Part shown: positions 26,745 through 36,314 of the stretch, one piece after another
Numbering within the stretch: the stretch's first letter is position 1
Layout of the letters: every line of letters begins with the position of its first letter
Assembly (NCBI GenBank): GCA_902373525.1
Contig: CABKMN010000003.1
Location: forward strand, 67,516 to 131,515
Source of the DNA: an uncultured Bilophila sp.
GTDB taxonomy: Bacteria; Desulfobacterota; Desulfovibrionia; Desulfovibrionales; Desulfovibrionaceae
DNA length: 64,000 nt
Direction: 5' to 3'
Notes under the pieces: generated by a model
Database searches by the model: none
What the model saw: only the letters and a program-made list of their open reading frames with translations
Told to the model about the DNA's origin: nothing
Position numbers and translations under genes: made by a program

Positions 26745-29700
26745 TTACGCGGGCGGCGGCACGTCCGCCGCCGGGACGCCGTGCGTTTCGGACTGTGCGT
26801 CGAGGGTCGTGACGGTACCCAGCACGCGCCGCCGTTGTCCGTTTTCGTCGCGGATGACGGCGACGGCGATCCGGCAGCGGGCGTACGTTCCGTTGCGGCG
26901 CTTGAGGCGCAGGACGGTTTCGGACCCGTTCCCGGCGTCAAGCGACGCGAAGAAGGCGGAGAGGCGCAGCCGGTCTTCGGGATGGGCGATCAGCCCCCGG
27001 AGGGGAGGCGGTCCCTCGGTGCCGGGCCGGAGTTCGAACAGCGCGTCGAGGTACGGCGCTTCGCAGGTCTCGGTCTCGCAATCGCAGTCTACGGCCACGC
27101 TGCCGGTCCGTTCCGCAAGGAGACGCAGCCGTTCTTCGTGCAGCCGGTTCCGGTCGTCCGTACGGGCCAGCTCGGCCAGCCGCTTGCGGTCGTCGATGTC
27201 CATGACGCAGACGAGGAAGAGCCGGTCGGGATCGTCCACGGGCAGGACGTTGATGGTCACCCACCGGTACGAGCCGTCCCTTGCCAGACAGCGGAATTCG
27301 TCGCTGCACGGTTTCCCGTTCCCGGCGGATCGGGAACGGAAGTGGAAGTCGTCGAAGCGCCGTCGTTCGTCCGGGTGGATCAGGTTGTCGCGGACGGTGC
27401 TCTGGAGCTGTTCCACCGTGCCTTCGTTCGGGAGGAGCGGCAGGGTCCGCTCGGCGCTGCGCAGCGTGCGGTAGCGGTTCCGGGCCATGTTCAGCTCGTA
27501 GATTTCGTCGGAGCAGTCGCGGAGCATGAACGAATAGAGTTCCGCGACGCGCAGTTGCTCCTGCTGCCTGCGGCCTTCCGTGACGTCGTTGAGCAGCATG
27601 TAGGCGATCCGCCGGTTCGCGCCGCGCACGAAACGGTACTGTACGCTGATCCAGCGGATGCGGCCTGCCCCGTCGAATACGCGGTAGTCGCGGGAGGGCG
27701 GTTCCTCCCCGCGCTCGAAACGTTCGAGGAGCCGCCGCCGGTCCGCCGTAGCCAGCGCATCGTCCCGATCCTCGGGGACGAGCACGTCCCCGAGGTCCCG
27801 CTTGAGCAGCGTTTCGTACTGCCCGTGAACGGGGATGGACGCGCGGACGGCATGGGCCCCGTACCGGATGTCGTAGACGCCCGTGTCAAGATCGACGCGG
27901 AGCATGAAGTCGGAGGCGCTGCGGAACAGGAGCCCCTTTTCGAACAGGTCTTCGGGAGCGTCGTTCCGGGCGGGGCATCCGCTCTTGTTGCGGAATTTCA
28001 TGCGGTACATGGCGGCGTCGGCGTTGCCGAAAAAGGTTTCGTAGTCCAGTCCGGGCTCTTGGGAATAGGCCACGCCGATGCTGACGGAAAGGCGACAGTC
28101 GGCGTAGTCCGCGCCGAGGGAGGCGCGCACCTGCGCATCCACGCGTTCCGCCATGCGGAGGGCGTCCCGTTCCGAGGGCACGTCCTGCATGAAGGCCATG
28201 AACTCGTCCCCGCCGATGCGGGCCAGCATCGCCCGGTTGCCGAACAGCCCGCGCAGGATCGCCCCGAACTTCGTCAGCACGGTATCGCCCACGAGATGCC
28301 CGTGGCGGTCGTTGACCTGCTTGAAGTTGTCGAGATCGAAGATCAGCAGCGCCGAAGCGTGCCCGGACCGGTGGATGTCGAGGTAGGTCTGGATGTACTG
28401 GCGGGCATAGTCGCGGTTGTAGAGCTCCGTGAGGGGGTCCATGCGGGTCTGGCGGAGCAGTTCCTCCTGCCGCATCCTCCGGGCCGTGATGTCGAGCAGG
28501 ATGCATATCCAGATCGGACGGCCGTTGTCGTCGGCGGAGCGGCGTCCCTTTTCGATGACCCAGATGACGCTGCCGTCGCCCCTGCGGATGCGGTATTCCA
28601 CCTCGTAATAGCCGGAGCGGTCCTCGAAGGCGGCGAGAACGTGTTCCCGGTCGTCGGGATGGACGAGGCGGAACAGCGTGTTTCCGGTGACGGCGTCGAG
28701 GGGGTCCCGGTCGTAGCCGAGGAAGGTCAGCAGGCTGTCGCTGACATAGGCCAGCTCGCGGTCGGCGTCGGCATAGGCGATGAAGGAGCCTCCCGCGATG
28801 CTCGAACTGATCAGGGACATGAAGTATTGCTGGCGGATCAGCTCGGCGTCGCGCCGTTCCTGTTCGTCGATGTCGGTAAAGAAGCAGTACAGGACGTCGC
28901 CTTGGCTGGATGCCTCGGAGCGGCAGGCGTCCATGCGCGTCCACCGGACCCCGCCGCCCTTTCCGACGATGCGGAATTTGACGGAAAAGCGTCCGTCGGC
29001 CTTGCGGGCGCGGAGTTCGCGCACCAGCCGTTCCCGGTCGTCGGGGTGGACGAGGCGGAGCGAGGCGTTCTGGAAACGTTCGGCCAGTTCGTCGCGTCCG
29101 TAACCCGTCAAGCCGTAATACTGATCGTTGGCGGAGAGCAGGGTGAGCCCGGCGTCGTCGACGATCCGGGCCAGACCGTTGAAGATCACGTTGTGGATGG
29201 CCTCGATTTCGGCGTGCTGCCGTTCCAGCGAGGCGACCGTTTCCTCCAGCCGCTCCTGAAGCCGCCGGAACGCGGTGATGTCCATGACGATGCTGACGAT
29301 GGCCCGCCGCCCGTCGTCGGTTTCGCTGACGCAGCCCCGGTCCTGCACCCAGATGAAGCCGCCCCCCTTCCTGAGCATGCGGTAGACGACCTCGTAGTGA
29401 TCGTCGTGGGCGAGCGCCTCCGCGACCACGCCGTTGACGTATTCGCGGTCTTCCGGGTGGATGCCGTTCCCGACCATGCCGCCGGTGTCCGCAAGGAACT
29501 CTTCGTAGGTATAGCCGAGGTGTTCGAGCAGGTCGTCGTTCACGAAGTAGAGCGGGAACCCCTCTTCGAGATAGCCGCCGATGAGCCCGCCGGACAGGCT
29601 GTTCTTGAGCAGGTCGAACGCGTTTTTTCGCGACTGCCGGGAGAGTTCGTCAAGGGCCTTTTCCCCGAAGCGCATGGGGAAGAATTCGCCCTCGTCCTGC

Positions 29701-30086
29701 GCCGCGTTGGGCACGGAAAGGTGGAGCGTGCGGAGAAGGCCGTCTTCGCCGCACAGCGCCGAACAGCGCGTTTCCAGAGAAAGGCTCTGTCCGTCGGGCA
29801 GCCGCTTGGTGAAGATCGCGTCGCCGCCCACGAAGGGGACGTCGTCCGGCGTGTGGAGCGCGTTGAACGTGTAGACGTACGGTTCCGGCTCGTTGCGGAC
29901 GTCCTCCTCCATCAGCTTCCTGAGCTCGGCGCGCCCGACGGTCCGCTCAAAGGCGCCGGTTCCGATCCAGTGAAAGGAAGGGGCCACGCAGCGCAGGGCC
30001 TTGTCGGCGTCCCTCTCCACAAGGTAGGCGTCGAAGAAGCGGCGAAGGGCGTTCAGCGGACGGTTGGCGGCGGTATCCATAGGCAT
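26745..30086 (-). CDS. Cytoplasmic PAS-GGDEF-PAS diguanylate cyclase with N-terminal SnoaL-like domain
   Basis: The 1113-residue protein lacks membrane segments. Residues about 1-130 resemble a SnoaL/NTF2-like fold (FFDAYLVERDADKALRCVAP start). Three PAS domains follow to about 535, then a GGDEF domain with intact GGDEF at 625-629 and no RxxD inhibitory site at the usual place. Unusually, three more PAS-like units continue from about 720 to the C-terminus, so the cyclase is in the middle of the chain. It should make c-di-GMP in response to several cytosolic signals. PAS4 shares GGYLEEGFPLYFVNDD with the neighbouring kinase, indicating common ancestry. ATG at 30086 or 30080 is possible. Confidence 0.9.
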   Translation of the reverse strand: MPMDTAANRPLNALRRFFDAYLVERDADKALRCVAPSFHWIGTGAFERTVGRAELRKLMEEDVRNEPEPYVYTFNALHTPDDVPFVGGDAIFTKRLPDGQSLSLETRCSALCGEDGLLRTLHLSVPNAAQDEGEFFPMRFGEKALDELSRQSRKNAFDLLKNSLSGGLIGGYLEEGFPLYFVNDDLLEHLGYTYEEFLADTGGMVGNGIHPEDREYVNGVVAEALAHDDHYEVVYRMLRKGGGFIWVQDRGCVSETDDGRRAIVSIVMDITAFRRLQERLEETVASLERQHAEIEAIHNVIFNGLARIVDDAGLTLLSANDQYYGLTGYGRDELAERFQNASLRLVHPDDRERLVRELRARKADGRFSVKFRIVGKGGGVRWTRMDACRSEASSQGDVLYCFFTDIDEQERRDAELIRQQYFMSLISSSIAGGSFIAYADADRELAYVSDSLLTFLGYDRDPLDAVTGNTLFRLVHPDDREHVLAAFEDRSGYYEVEYRIRRGDGSVIWVIEKGRRSADDNGRPIWICILLDITARRMRQEELLRQTRMDPLTELYNRDYARQYIQTYLDIHRSGHASALLIFDLDNFKQVNDRHGHLVGDTVLTKFGAILRGLFGNRAMLARIGGDEFMAFMQDVPSERDALRMAERVDAQVRASLGADYADCRLSVSIGVAYSQEPGLDYETFFGNADAAMYRMKFRNKSGCPARNDAPEDLFEKGLLFRSASDFMLRVDLDTGVYDIRYGAHAVRASIPVHGQYETLLKRDLGDVLVPEDRDDALATADRRRLLERFERGEEPPSRDYRVFDGAGRIRWISVQYRFVRGANRRIAYMLLNDVTEGRRQQEQLRVAELYSFMLRDCSDEIYELNMARNRYRTLRSAERTLPLLPNEGTVEQLQSTVRDNLIHPDERRRFDDFHFRSRSAGNGKPCSDEFRCLARDGSYRWVTINVLPVDDPDRLFLVCVMDIDDRKRLAELARTDDRNRLHEERLRLLAERTGSVAVDCDCETETCEAPYLDALFELRPGTEGPPPLRGLIAHPEDRLRLSAFFASLDAGNGSETVLRLKRRNGTYARCRIAVAVIRDENGQRRRVLGTVTTLDAQSETHGVPAADVPPPA

Positions 30087-30204
30087 CAGCGGGGAGCGCT
30101 CCGGCGTTGCGGTGAAAGGGTGAACGGGGCGCGTGAGGAGCGTCCGAAAGAGGCCGCGGGACGCCGGGCGAAGCCTTGGGCGTCCGGAATGTCCGGCCCG
30201 GCGG

Positions 30205-33081
30205 TCAACGGTCGATCCATTTCCGCTCGAAGTCCTCGCGGGGCAGCGGGCGGTCGTACAGGTAGCCCTGCGCGAGGGTGCAGCCGATGTCCTTGAGGAA
30301 GTCGGCCTGTTCCGCCGTTTCCACGCCTTCGCAGAGCACGGTGATGCCGAGGCGGGCCGCCATCTGGAGCAGACCCTCGATGAGTTCCCGGTTGCAGGGC
30401 GAGGTCTGCGCCTGATCGAGGAACATTTTGTCCAGCTTGAGCATGTCCATGTCCAGCTTGCACAGGAGGCCGAGGGAGGAGTAGCCCGTCCCGAAGTCGT
30501 CGATGGAGATGTTGAAGCCCAGCTCCTTGAGCCGGGTCACCTGCTGGATGGTCATGTTGGTGTTGCCCATGGCGATGGTTTCCGTCAGCTCGATATCGAC
30601 GAGGTCTGTGGGGACCCCGTGTTTCCGGGCCACGTCGAGGAGCCTTTCCGGAAACGTGAGATCGAGGAAGTGGATGCGCGAAAAGTTGCAGGAAATGGGG
30701 ATCACGCGCTTGCCGCCGTCGAGGAGGGCGCGGAGGAACCGGCAGGTTTCCTCGTAGATGTGGAAGTCGATTCTGGTGATGAACCCGTTGCGTTCGAACA
30801 GCGGGATGAAGACGCCGGGGGAGATGAGCCCGCGTTTCGGATGCCGCCAGCGCACGAGGGCTTCGGCCCCCACGAGCTCGCCGGTGGTCATGTCCACTTT
30901 CGGCTGGAAGTAGGGGATGAAGTCGCCGTTCGCCAGCGAGACGCCCATGCTCTCCTCAAGGTTCTTTTCCTCGCGGACGCGCCGCATGATGTCGTCGCTG
31001 AAATAGAGGTAGGTGTTGTGGCGCGCCCGCTGCTGGGAGTCCTTGGCGTAGTGGGCGTGGTCCAGCGCCTCGACGATGGTGTCGTCCGTGTTGATGATGC
31101 AGATGCCGCAACTGAAGACGGTATGGCAGGCCGCGGTTTCGTCGTTGAAGGAGGAGAGGAGGCGGTCGAGCGTCTTCACCCGGTTCTCGAACGAGTCCCT
31201 GTCTTCGTACAGGAGCAGCAGGATAAAGTGGTCCGCGGCGATCTTGGCGACGATCTCGTCGTGCCCGATGAAGTCCAGCAGGGCTTCCGCAAGCCGCTTC
31301 AGGATGGCGTCGCCGCCCGCGTAGCCGCAGACGTCGTTGATGTATTTGAAGTCGTCGATGTCGATGTACAGCAGGGCGTAGCGGTGCGGCCCCGCATGCA
31401 GTTTGCGGTCCCCTTCCTCGATGAGCTTGGTCAGGTTCCAGAGGCCGGTCAGCCTGTCGTGGTGCAGGATGTCCCGGATGCGCTGGTTCGTGCGGTTCTT
31501 GAGCACGAGGACGAACGTGAAGACGAGCGTGATCAGGATCAGCAGGAACGCGAAGATGCCCATAGCCCGCAGCGGGTAGGCCTGAACGAGGCGCGAGAGG
31601 GAGGGCTCCGGCAGCTTCGCCGTGTTGGCGACCACGATGCTGGTCAGCTCGGAGGGGTTCATTTTCTGGATGACCTTGTCGAGGGCGGAAATCAGCGTGG
31701 GGTCCAGCGCCTTGGAAACGCCGATGGAGAACTCCGTGGCGTAGTCCACGAGGTTCACCGAGGTCAGCGAGGCGTATTCCGGGCGGGAAAGGAACGCGTT
31801 CGCGCTGTAGATGTTGGAATAGGCGAGGTCGATGTCGCCTCTGAGCAGCGCGTCGTAGGTGTCGCGGGGCGAGGCCGCCCAGAATATCCGTATGCCGGGG
31901 TGCTGTTTGCGCTGGAGGTAGGCGAGCCGTTCCTCGAAGTTCCGGGGCAGGCCGACGCTGGACGGGGCCTGTTCGCTGTTCCAGTCGGCGCGGGCGAGCA
32001 TGGTGATCGGAATCCGGATGTAGGGGCGCGTCATGTTCAGATCATACCGGGAGGCGATCCGCTCGTCGTACTCCATGAAACAGACGGCGTCGGCCTCGTG
32101 GCGCATCACCTTGTCCAGCGCGTCCCGGTGGTTTTCGGCCCTGATGAAGACGCACCGGATGCCGGTGTAGCGGGAGATGGCCTTGAAGACGTCGGCGGCG
32201 ATGCCCGACGGGGCGTCGGCGGCGAACGAGGCCAGCGGTTCCCAGTCGTCGATGTAGGCGACCCTGAGCTTGGTCATTCGGGCGATGAGCGCCCGCTCCT
32301 TGCTGGAGAAGACGATGTTGAACTCGGGGGATTCCTGATAGAAACGGTCGTACAGCCGCATGTCGAAATACGGATCGGCCGATTTGATCGTTTCCTGCGC
32401 GTCGTTGAGCTCGCGCAGCAGTTCGGCGTCGTCCTTCCGGGTCACGAAGTAGAACGGCGAAGGCCCGAACCGGGCGATGATGCGCCGGTTCACCGGCTTG
32501 CGGAGGCTGCTGGTCAGGATGGCGTCGATGGCCCCGCCGTCCAGCGCGTCGCTCAGTTCGTCCTGCGTCTCGTAGATGGTCGGCCTGATGCTGAAACCGT
32601 GTTCGTCGGCATAGGCCTTCAGATCGTCGTTGTGGGTGCTGTCCTTCAGCATGCCCACCCGGATGCCGTCGAGCGCCCTGAAGTCCTCATAGGGCAGATC
32701 GGTGTTGCTGGCCTTGGTGTACAGGATGGCGTAGCTGATGCCCGATTCGAGCTTGGGGAAGGCGAAACGCCGTTCCCGGTCCGGGGTGCGCTCCACGGAG
32801 CCGAGCAGATCGATTTCGCCCCGTTCGAGCATGGCGAGGCATTCGGCCCATGACGCGTCGACGTATTCGTAACGCCAGCCCGTGATCCGCGCGATCCGTT
32901 GCAGATACTGATAGCCGTAGCCCGCGTGCCGCCCGTCCTCCAGCGTTTCCTGAAATCCGCGAAACGGAAAGAACCCCACCCGGATCGTCCGCTGCGCCGC
33001 GTCCGCAAACGCCGCAAAACCGCACAGGATGCAGAGCAGCAGGCAGAAAAAGAGAGGCAAGGTTCTGGAACGCATCGTCAC
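30205..33081 (-). CDS. Periplasmic tandem solute-sensor, degenerate GGDEF, EAL phosphodiesterase
   Basis: The 958-residue protein has a signal/anchor (LFFCLLLCILCGFAAFA), two tandem bacterial solute-binding family 3 domains (about 30-260 and 265-490), and a membrane span (IFAFLLILITLVFTFVLVL near 505). The GGDEF domain is degenerate: AADHF replaces GGDEF at 615-619. The EAL domain is intact, with EAL at 740-742 and DDFGTGYSSL. Predicted activity: c-di-GMP hydrolysis gated by an amino-acid-like periplasmic ligand, with the dead GGDEF possibly a GTP-binding regulator. It lies 118 nt upstream of the PAS-GGDEF gene on the same strand; the two opposing activities may be co-regulated. Confidence 0.92.
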   Translation of the reverse strand: MTMRSRTLPLFFCLLLCILCGFAAFADAAQRTIRVGFFPFRGFQETLEDGRHAGYGYQYLQRIARITGWRYEYVDASWAECLAMLERGEIDLLGSVERTPDRERRFAFPKLESGISYAILYTKASNTDLPYEDFRALDGIRVGMLKDSTHNDDLKAYADEHGFSIRPTIYETQDELSDALDGGAIDAILTSSLRKPVNRRIIARFGPSPFYFVTRKDDAELLRELNDAQETIKSADPYFDMRLYDRFYQESPEFNIVFSSKERALIARMTKLRVAYIDDWEPLASFAADAPSGIAADVFKAISRYTGIRCVFIRAENHRDALDKVMRHEADAVCFMEYDERIASRYDLNMTRPYIRIPITMLARADWNSEQAPSSVGLPRNFEERLAYLQRKQHPGIRIFWAASPRDTYDALLRGDIDLAYSNIYSANAFLSRPEYASLTSVNLVDYATEFSIGVSKALDPTLISALDKVIQKMNPSELTSIVVANTAKLPEPSLSRLVQAYPLRAMGIFAFLLILITLVFTFVLVLKNRTNQRIRDILHHDRLTGLWNLTKLIEEGDRKLHAGPHRYALLYIDIDDFKYINDVCGYAGGDAILKRLAEALLDFIGHDEIVAKIAADHFILLLLYEDRDSFENRVKTLDRLLSSFNDETAACHTVFSCGICIINTDDTIVEALDHAHYAKDSQQRARHNTYLYFSDDIMRRVREEKNLEESMGVSLANGDFIPYFQPKVDMTTGELVGAEALVRWRHPKRGLISPGVFIPLFERNGFITRIDFHIYEETCRFLRALLDGGKRVIPISCNFSRIHFLDLTFPERLLDVARKHGVPTDLVDIELTETIAMGNTNMTIQQVTRLKELGFNISIDDFGTGYSSLGLLCKLDMDMLKLDKMFLDQAQTSPCNRELIEGLLQMAARLGITVLCEGVETAEQADFLKDIGCTLAQGYLYDRPLPREDFERKWIDR

Positions 33082-33649
33082 TCATCGGGATTGGGGTCGC
33101 TTGCGGGGAAAACGCGGGAAGAGCCAATTGGGAATGGAAGGCACGGAACTCCTTGTTCTCTCCAGACATATACCTGATTGGAAGAGATTGTCTACTCGGC
33201 TCTTGAGGAAAAGGAATATACCGACATTTCGGTACGATCCCGCGCCGAGCTCCCGGAGTCCGAGGAATGCGGGGGCGGGCTTCGCCGTTCGTCCGCGCGA
33301 TCCCCCGCCGGAAAAGCGTTTTTTTCGGAAATATTGGGGAACGAATACGCGCCTTCACGCCGGTTCCTTTTCGCCGGATGAGGCGTCGCCTGTGGGGCAT
33401 GCGGTACCGGACTCTGGTATCCGTACCGAAGTATCGCATGCAACGGTTTGTCCGCCGGGTGTGCCGAAACGGGCGCGGCGAGGGCACGAAAGCGTATCGC
33501 GGGCGAAATGCGGCGCGTTGCGGCGGCTCTTTCTTTGCCCGGCGACATGAGGCCTCCCCCTTTGGGGGCGTGGCGTATGGAGTGGCGAACTTGTTGGAAA
33601 AGCAGGCTCCGGCGGCCTTTATCCCCGTTCCGGGAAGAGGAAAGACGCC
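33082..33649. other. Intergenic region between the EAL gene and mtgA (divergent)
   Basis: About 570 nt, no convincing gene. Short inverted repeats are present: TACCGA-CATT-TCGGTA (33219-33234), and the nested GCATGCG/CGCATGC (33398-33404, 33435-33441) around GGTAC/GTACC. These may be operators. Confidence 0.45.
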
Positions 33650-34432
33650 GTGACGAGGCTCCGCGCGTCCTTGCGGATGTGCAGGGATAGGATTATGCTC
33701 AAGATCATGTGGTGGCCTCTGACTCGTGTGCGGAACTGGTTCGCCGTCTTCCGTCGACGCCCCGTACGGAACATCGCGCTGGGACTGGCGCTGTTCCTGT
33801 CGCTGGACATCGGGCGGTACCTGTTCTGGCCCCCGGTGGGCCGACTGGAGACGGAAAACCCGGAGACGACGTCCTTCATCGAGTACCGCAAGGAACAATG
33901 GGAAGTCGGAAGGAAGGATGGGAAGAGCCTGCGGGTCCGACGGAAATGGGTCCCGCTCCGGCGCATTGCGCCGTCGCTGCAAAAGGCCGTGGTGGCGTCC
34001 GAGGACGACCTGTTCTGGAAGCACGACGGATTCAATTTTTCGGCGATGTACGACGCGCTTGAGCGGAACTGGGAAAAGGGCCGGATGGCCGCCGGCGGCA
34101 GCACCATCACCCAGCAGCTTGCCAAAAACATGTGGTTTACGCCCGAGCGCTCCGTCTTCCGCAAGATCAAGGAAGCGATCATGACGTGGCGGCTTGAGCG
34201 CACGCTGGACAAGAAGCGCATTCTGGAGCTGTATCTGAACGTCGCGGAGTGGGGCAACGGACTGTACGGCGCGGAAGCGGCGGCGCGGCATTATTTCGGA
34301 AAATCGGCCGCCGCGCTGACCCGAACCGAAGCGGCGCGGCTGGCGGTCATGCTGCCCTCGCCGTTGCGGCGCACCCCCTCCTCGCCCCTCGTCAGGCGGC
34401 TGGCGTCCAGACTGATGAAGCGCATGCCCTGA
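33650..34432 (+). CDS. mtgA: Monofunctional biosynthetic peptidoglycan transglycosylase
   Basis: The protein of about 260 residues has one N-terminal membrane span (RNIALGLALFLSLDIGRYLF) and a GT51 domain facing the periplasm. Catalytic Glu lies in VVASEDDLFWKHDGF, with GGSTITQQLAKNMW, RKIKEAIMTWRLE and ILELYLNVAEWGNGLYGAEAAA as the other GT51 motifs. It polymerises lipid II into glycan strands and lacks a transpeptidase domain. The GTG start at 33650 has AAGAGGAAA upstream; ATG 33695 is an alternative. It sits between c-di-GMP signalling genes, a position with no obvious functional link. Confidence 0.93.
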   Translation: MTRLRASLRMCRDRIMLKIMWWPLTRVRNWFAVFRRRPVRNIALGLALFLSLDIGRYLFWPPVGRLETENPETTSFIEYRKEQWEVGRKDGKSLRVRRKWVPLRRIAPSLQKAVVASEDDLFWKHDGFNFSAMYDALERNWEKGRMAAGGSTITQQLAKNMWFTPERSVFRKIKEAIMTWRLERTLDKKRILELYLNVAEWGNGLYGAEAAARHYFGKSAAALTRTEAARLAVMLPSPLRRTPSSPLVRRLASRLMKRMP

Positions 34433-34515
34433 CGATAGGGGCGGGCACCGCGTCGAGGGAGCGGGTTCTGACGGCATTTCGTCGCGATCCTCAGGCAATT
34501 CAATAGGGAGAAAGC

Positions 34516-36105
34516 GTGTACAGCTGCAAACTCGACATCAGGATTTTCAGCGAACAACCGTTGCTGCCGGAGGTGATCGAAAAGATTGCTCCGCTGGAAC
34601 GTTTTACGCACGCGTTCAAATGGTTCCGGCGGTTCCTGCCTGAGGCCGTGGGCGATGCCGACATCGTCATCATGGACCTGCCCGGCGAGCCTCAAACGCT
34701 CCGGAGGCTGTGCAAACAGGGTGCCGTGCTTGTCCTGTGTCTGGGGCAGGAGGCGTACGCCTCCCTGCGCGCACCTTCGCTCCGCGCCCTCGACGACGTC
34801 TGGGTGAAGCCGCTCGGCGCGGAATCCGTCGGCGTCCGGTTCGAGAAGCTCCTTGAAACGCTCAGGCAGCGGAAGGAGTGCCGTCTGGCGCAGACCTATC
34901 TGGACACGCTCATCGACAGCATCCCCGATCTCGTCTGGTTCAAGGATATCCGGGGCGCGCACCTCAAGGTCAACGACAGTTTTTGCCACATGGTGGGCAA
35001 GACCAAGGAGGACATCGCCGGGCGCGGGCACTACTACATCTGGGACATGAAGAAAGAGGAGTACGAGCAGGGGGAATACGTCTGTCTCGAATCCGAGGAC
35101 ATCGTGCTCGCCGAGCGCAAGACGTGCCTGTTTGACGAAAAGGTCAAAAGCAAGCAGGGGTTCCGGCAGTTCAAGACCTACAAGTCGCCGCTGTTCGACG
35201 AGGACGGGAGCCTCATGGGCACGGTGGGCATCGCGCACGACGTCACCGATCTGGCGAACATGGGCGCGGAACTGGAACTCATCCTGCGGAACATGCCCTT
35301 CAGCGTGCTGATCAGCGACAACGACGGGCGCATCGTCAACGCGAACGCCAAGTTTCAGGAGTATTTCTCCACGCGGGAAAGCGACATCGTCGGCAAATCC
35401 TACGCGGACTGGAAACGTTCCATCCTGAACGGAGGGGACGACCCCGCGCCGGGGCATTTCGAGACCCGTATCAGGCGCAACGGCGAGGAACGGGTGCTGG
35501 AAATCCACGAGGAGCCGATTTTCGATATTTTCCGCAACCATGTCGGTCAGTTCTGCTTTTGCCGGGACGTGACCATCGAGCGCACCTTCGAACACCAGAT
35601 ATGGCTCAGCGCCAACACGGATTCCCTGACCGGCCTGTACAACCGCCGCTTTTTCTACGGATGCGTCAACGAGAAGCGGGGTCAGGGACAGCTCAGCCTG
35701 CTGTATGTGGATTTGGACAATTTCAAGATGGTGAACGACGTGTACGGGCACCATGTCGGCGACGAGGCGCTCGCGCTGGTGTCCGGGCTGATGCGCGAGG
35801 CGTTCCCCGACGACATCATCGTCCGGCTCGGCGGCGACGAATTCCTCGTCTGCATGCTCGGCGAGCGTTCGCGGGAGTATCTCGAAACGCGGGCGGACGA
35901 ACTCCTGCACATGCTGCTGGAGACGTTCCAGACGTCTGACCGGCTGCGGGTTATGTCGGCGAGCATCGGCATCGCCTTCGCCACGGACCCCGAAGTGAAG
36001 GTGGACGATCTGATCCGGCAGAGCGACCTCGCCATGTACGCCGCGAAGCAGTCGGGAAAGTCCCGCTATTGCGTGTACTCGCCCGAACTGGCGCGGTCCG
36101 TGTAA
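34516..36105 (+). CDS. PAS-PAS-GGDEF diguanylate cyclase with N-terminal receiver-like domain
   Basis: The 529-residue cytoplasmic protein starts at GTG 34516 behind AGGGAGAAA. Residues 1-115 look like a receiver fold (DADIVIMDLPG in place of the phospho-acceptor strand), but its function is uncertain. Two PAS domains follow: about 125-250 (LIDSIPDLVWFKDIRG) and about 255-365. The GGDEF domain has intact GGDEF at 439-443 and no RxxD site. It should synthesise c-di-GMP. It lies 83 nt after mtgA on the same strand, so cotranscription is possible. A terminator follows about 140 nt downstream. Confidence 0.9.
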   Translation: MYSCKLDIRIFSEQPLLPEVIEKIAPLERFTHAFKWFRRFLPEAVGDADIVIMDLPGEPQTLRRLCKQGAVLVLCLGQEAYASLRAPSLRALDDVWVKPLGAESVGVRFEKLLETLRQRKECRLAQTYLDTLIDSIPDLVWFKDIRGAHLKVNDSFCHMVGKTKEDIAGRGHYYIWDMKKEEYEQGEYVCLESEDIVLAERKTCLFDEKVKSKQGFRQFKTYKSPLFDEDGSLMGTVGIAHDVTDLANMGAELELILRNMPFSVLISDNDGRIVNANAKFQEYFSTRESDIVGKSYADWKRSILNGGDDPAPGHFETRIRRNGEERVLEIHEEPIFDIFRNHVGQFCFCRDVTIERTFEHQIWLSANTDSLTGLYNRRFFYGCVNEKRGQGQLSLLYVDLDNFKMVNDVYGHHVGDEALALVSGLMREAFPDDIIVRLGGDEFLVCMLGERSREYLETRADELLHMLLETFQTSDRLRVMSASIGIAFATDPEVKVDDLIRQSDLAMYAAKQSGKSRYCVYSPELARSV

Positions 36106-36184
36106 ACGAGTCGGGGAAGGGCGGGCCGTCCGAAAAACAGAAGCAGCGCGGCAAGAAGCCAAGCGAATGCGTTACGCGATTCAT
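36106..36184 (-). pseudogene. Possible livM N-terminal remnant
   Basis: An ATG at 36184 with AAAGGAA upstream begins MNR, and after a frameshift reads NAFAWLLAALLLFFGRP, similar in style to the first span of LivM permeases. The sequence runs into the 3' end of the convergent GGDEF gene at 36105. The resemblance is short, and the hydrophobic stretch could be chance. Confidence 0.25.
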
Positions 36185-36243
36185 AGGATTTCCTTTGGAG
36201 GATGCTCGTCATAAAAAGCGCTGAAGGGATGTTCCCCAGAGGA

Positions 36244-36268
36244 GAGGCAAGAACCGCCTCATTTTTTT
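36244..36268 (+). terminator. Rho-independent terminator after the PAS-GGDEF gene
   Basis: GAGGC (36244-36248) and GCCTC (36256-36260) form a short stem followed by ATTTTTTT. It lies about 140 nt after the stop codon of the plus-strand gene. Confidence 0.6.
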
Positions 36269-36314
36269 GGAGCGCGGCGGGGCTGAAACCATAAGATTTG
36301 TTTGCGGGGAGAGA

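Noticed and set aside
26346..32853. Long plus-strand frames opposite the two c-di-GMP genes
   Set aside because: Same explanation as other antisense frames; the minus strand carries complete recognised domains.
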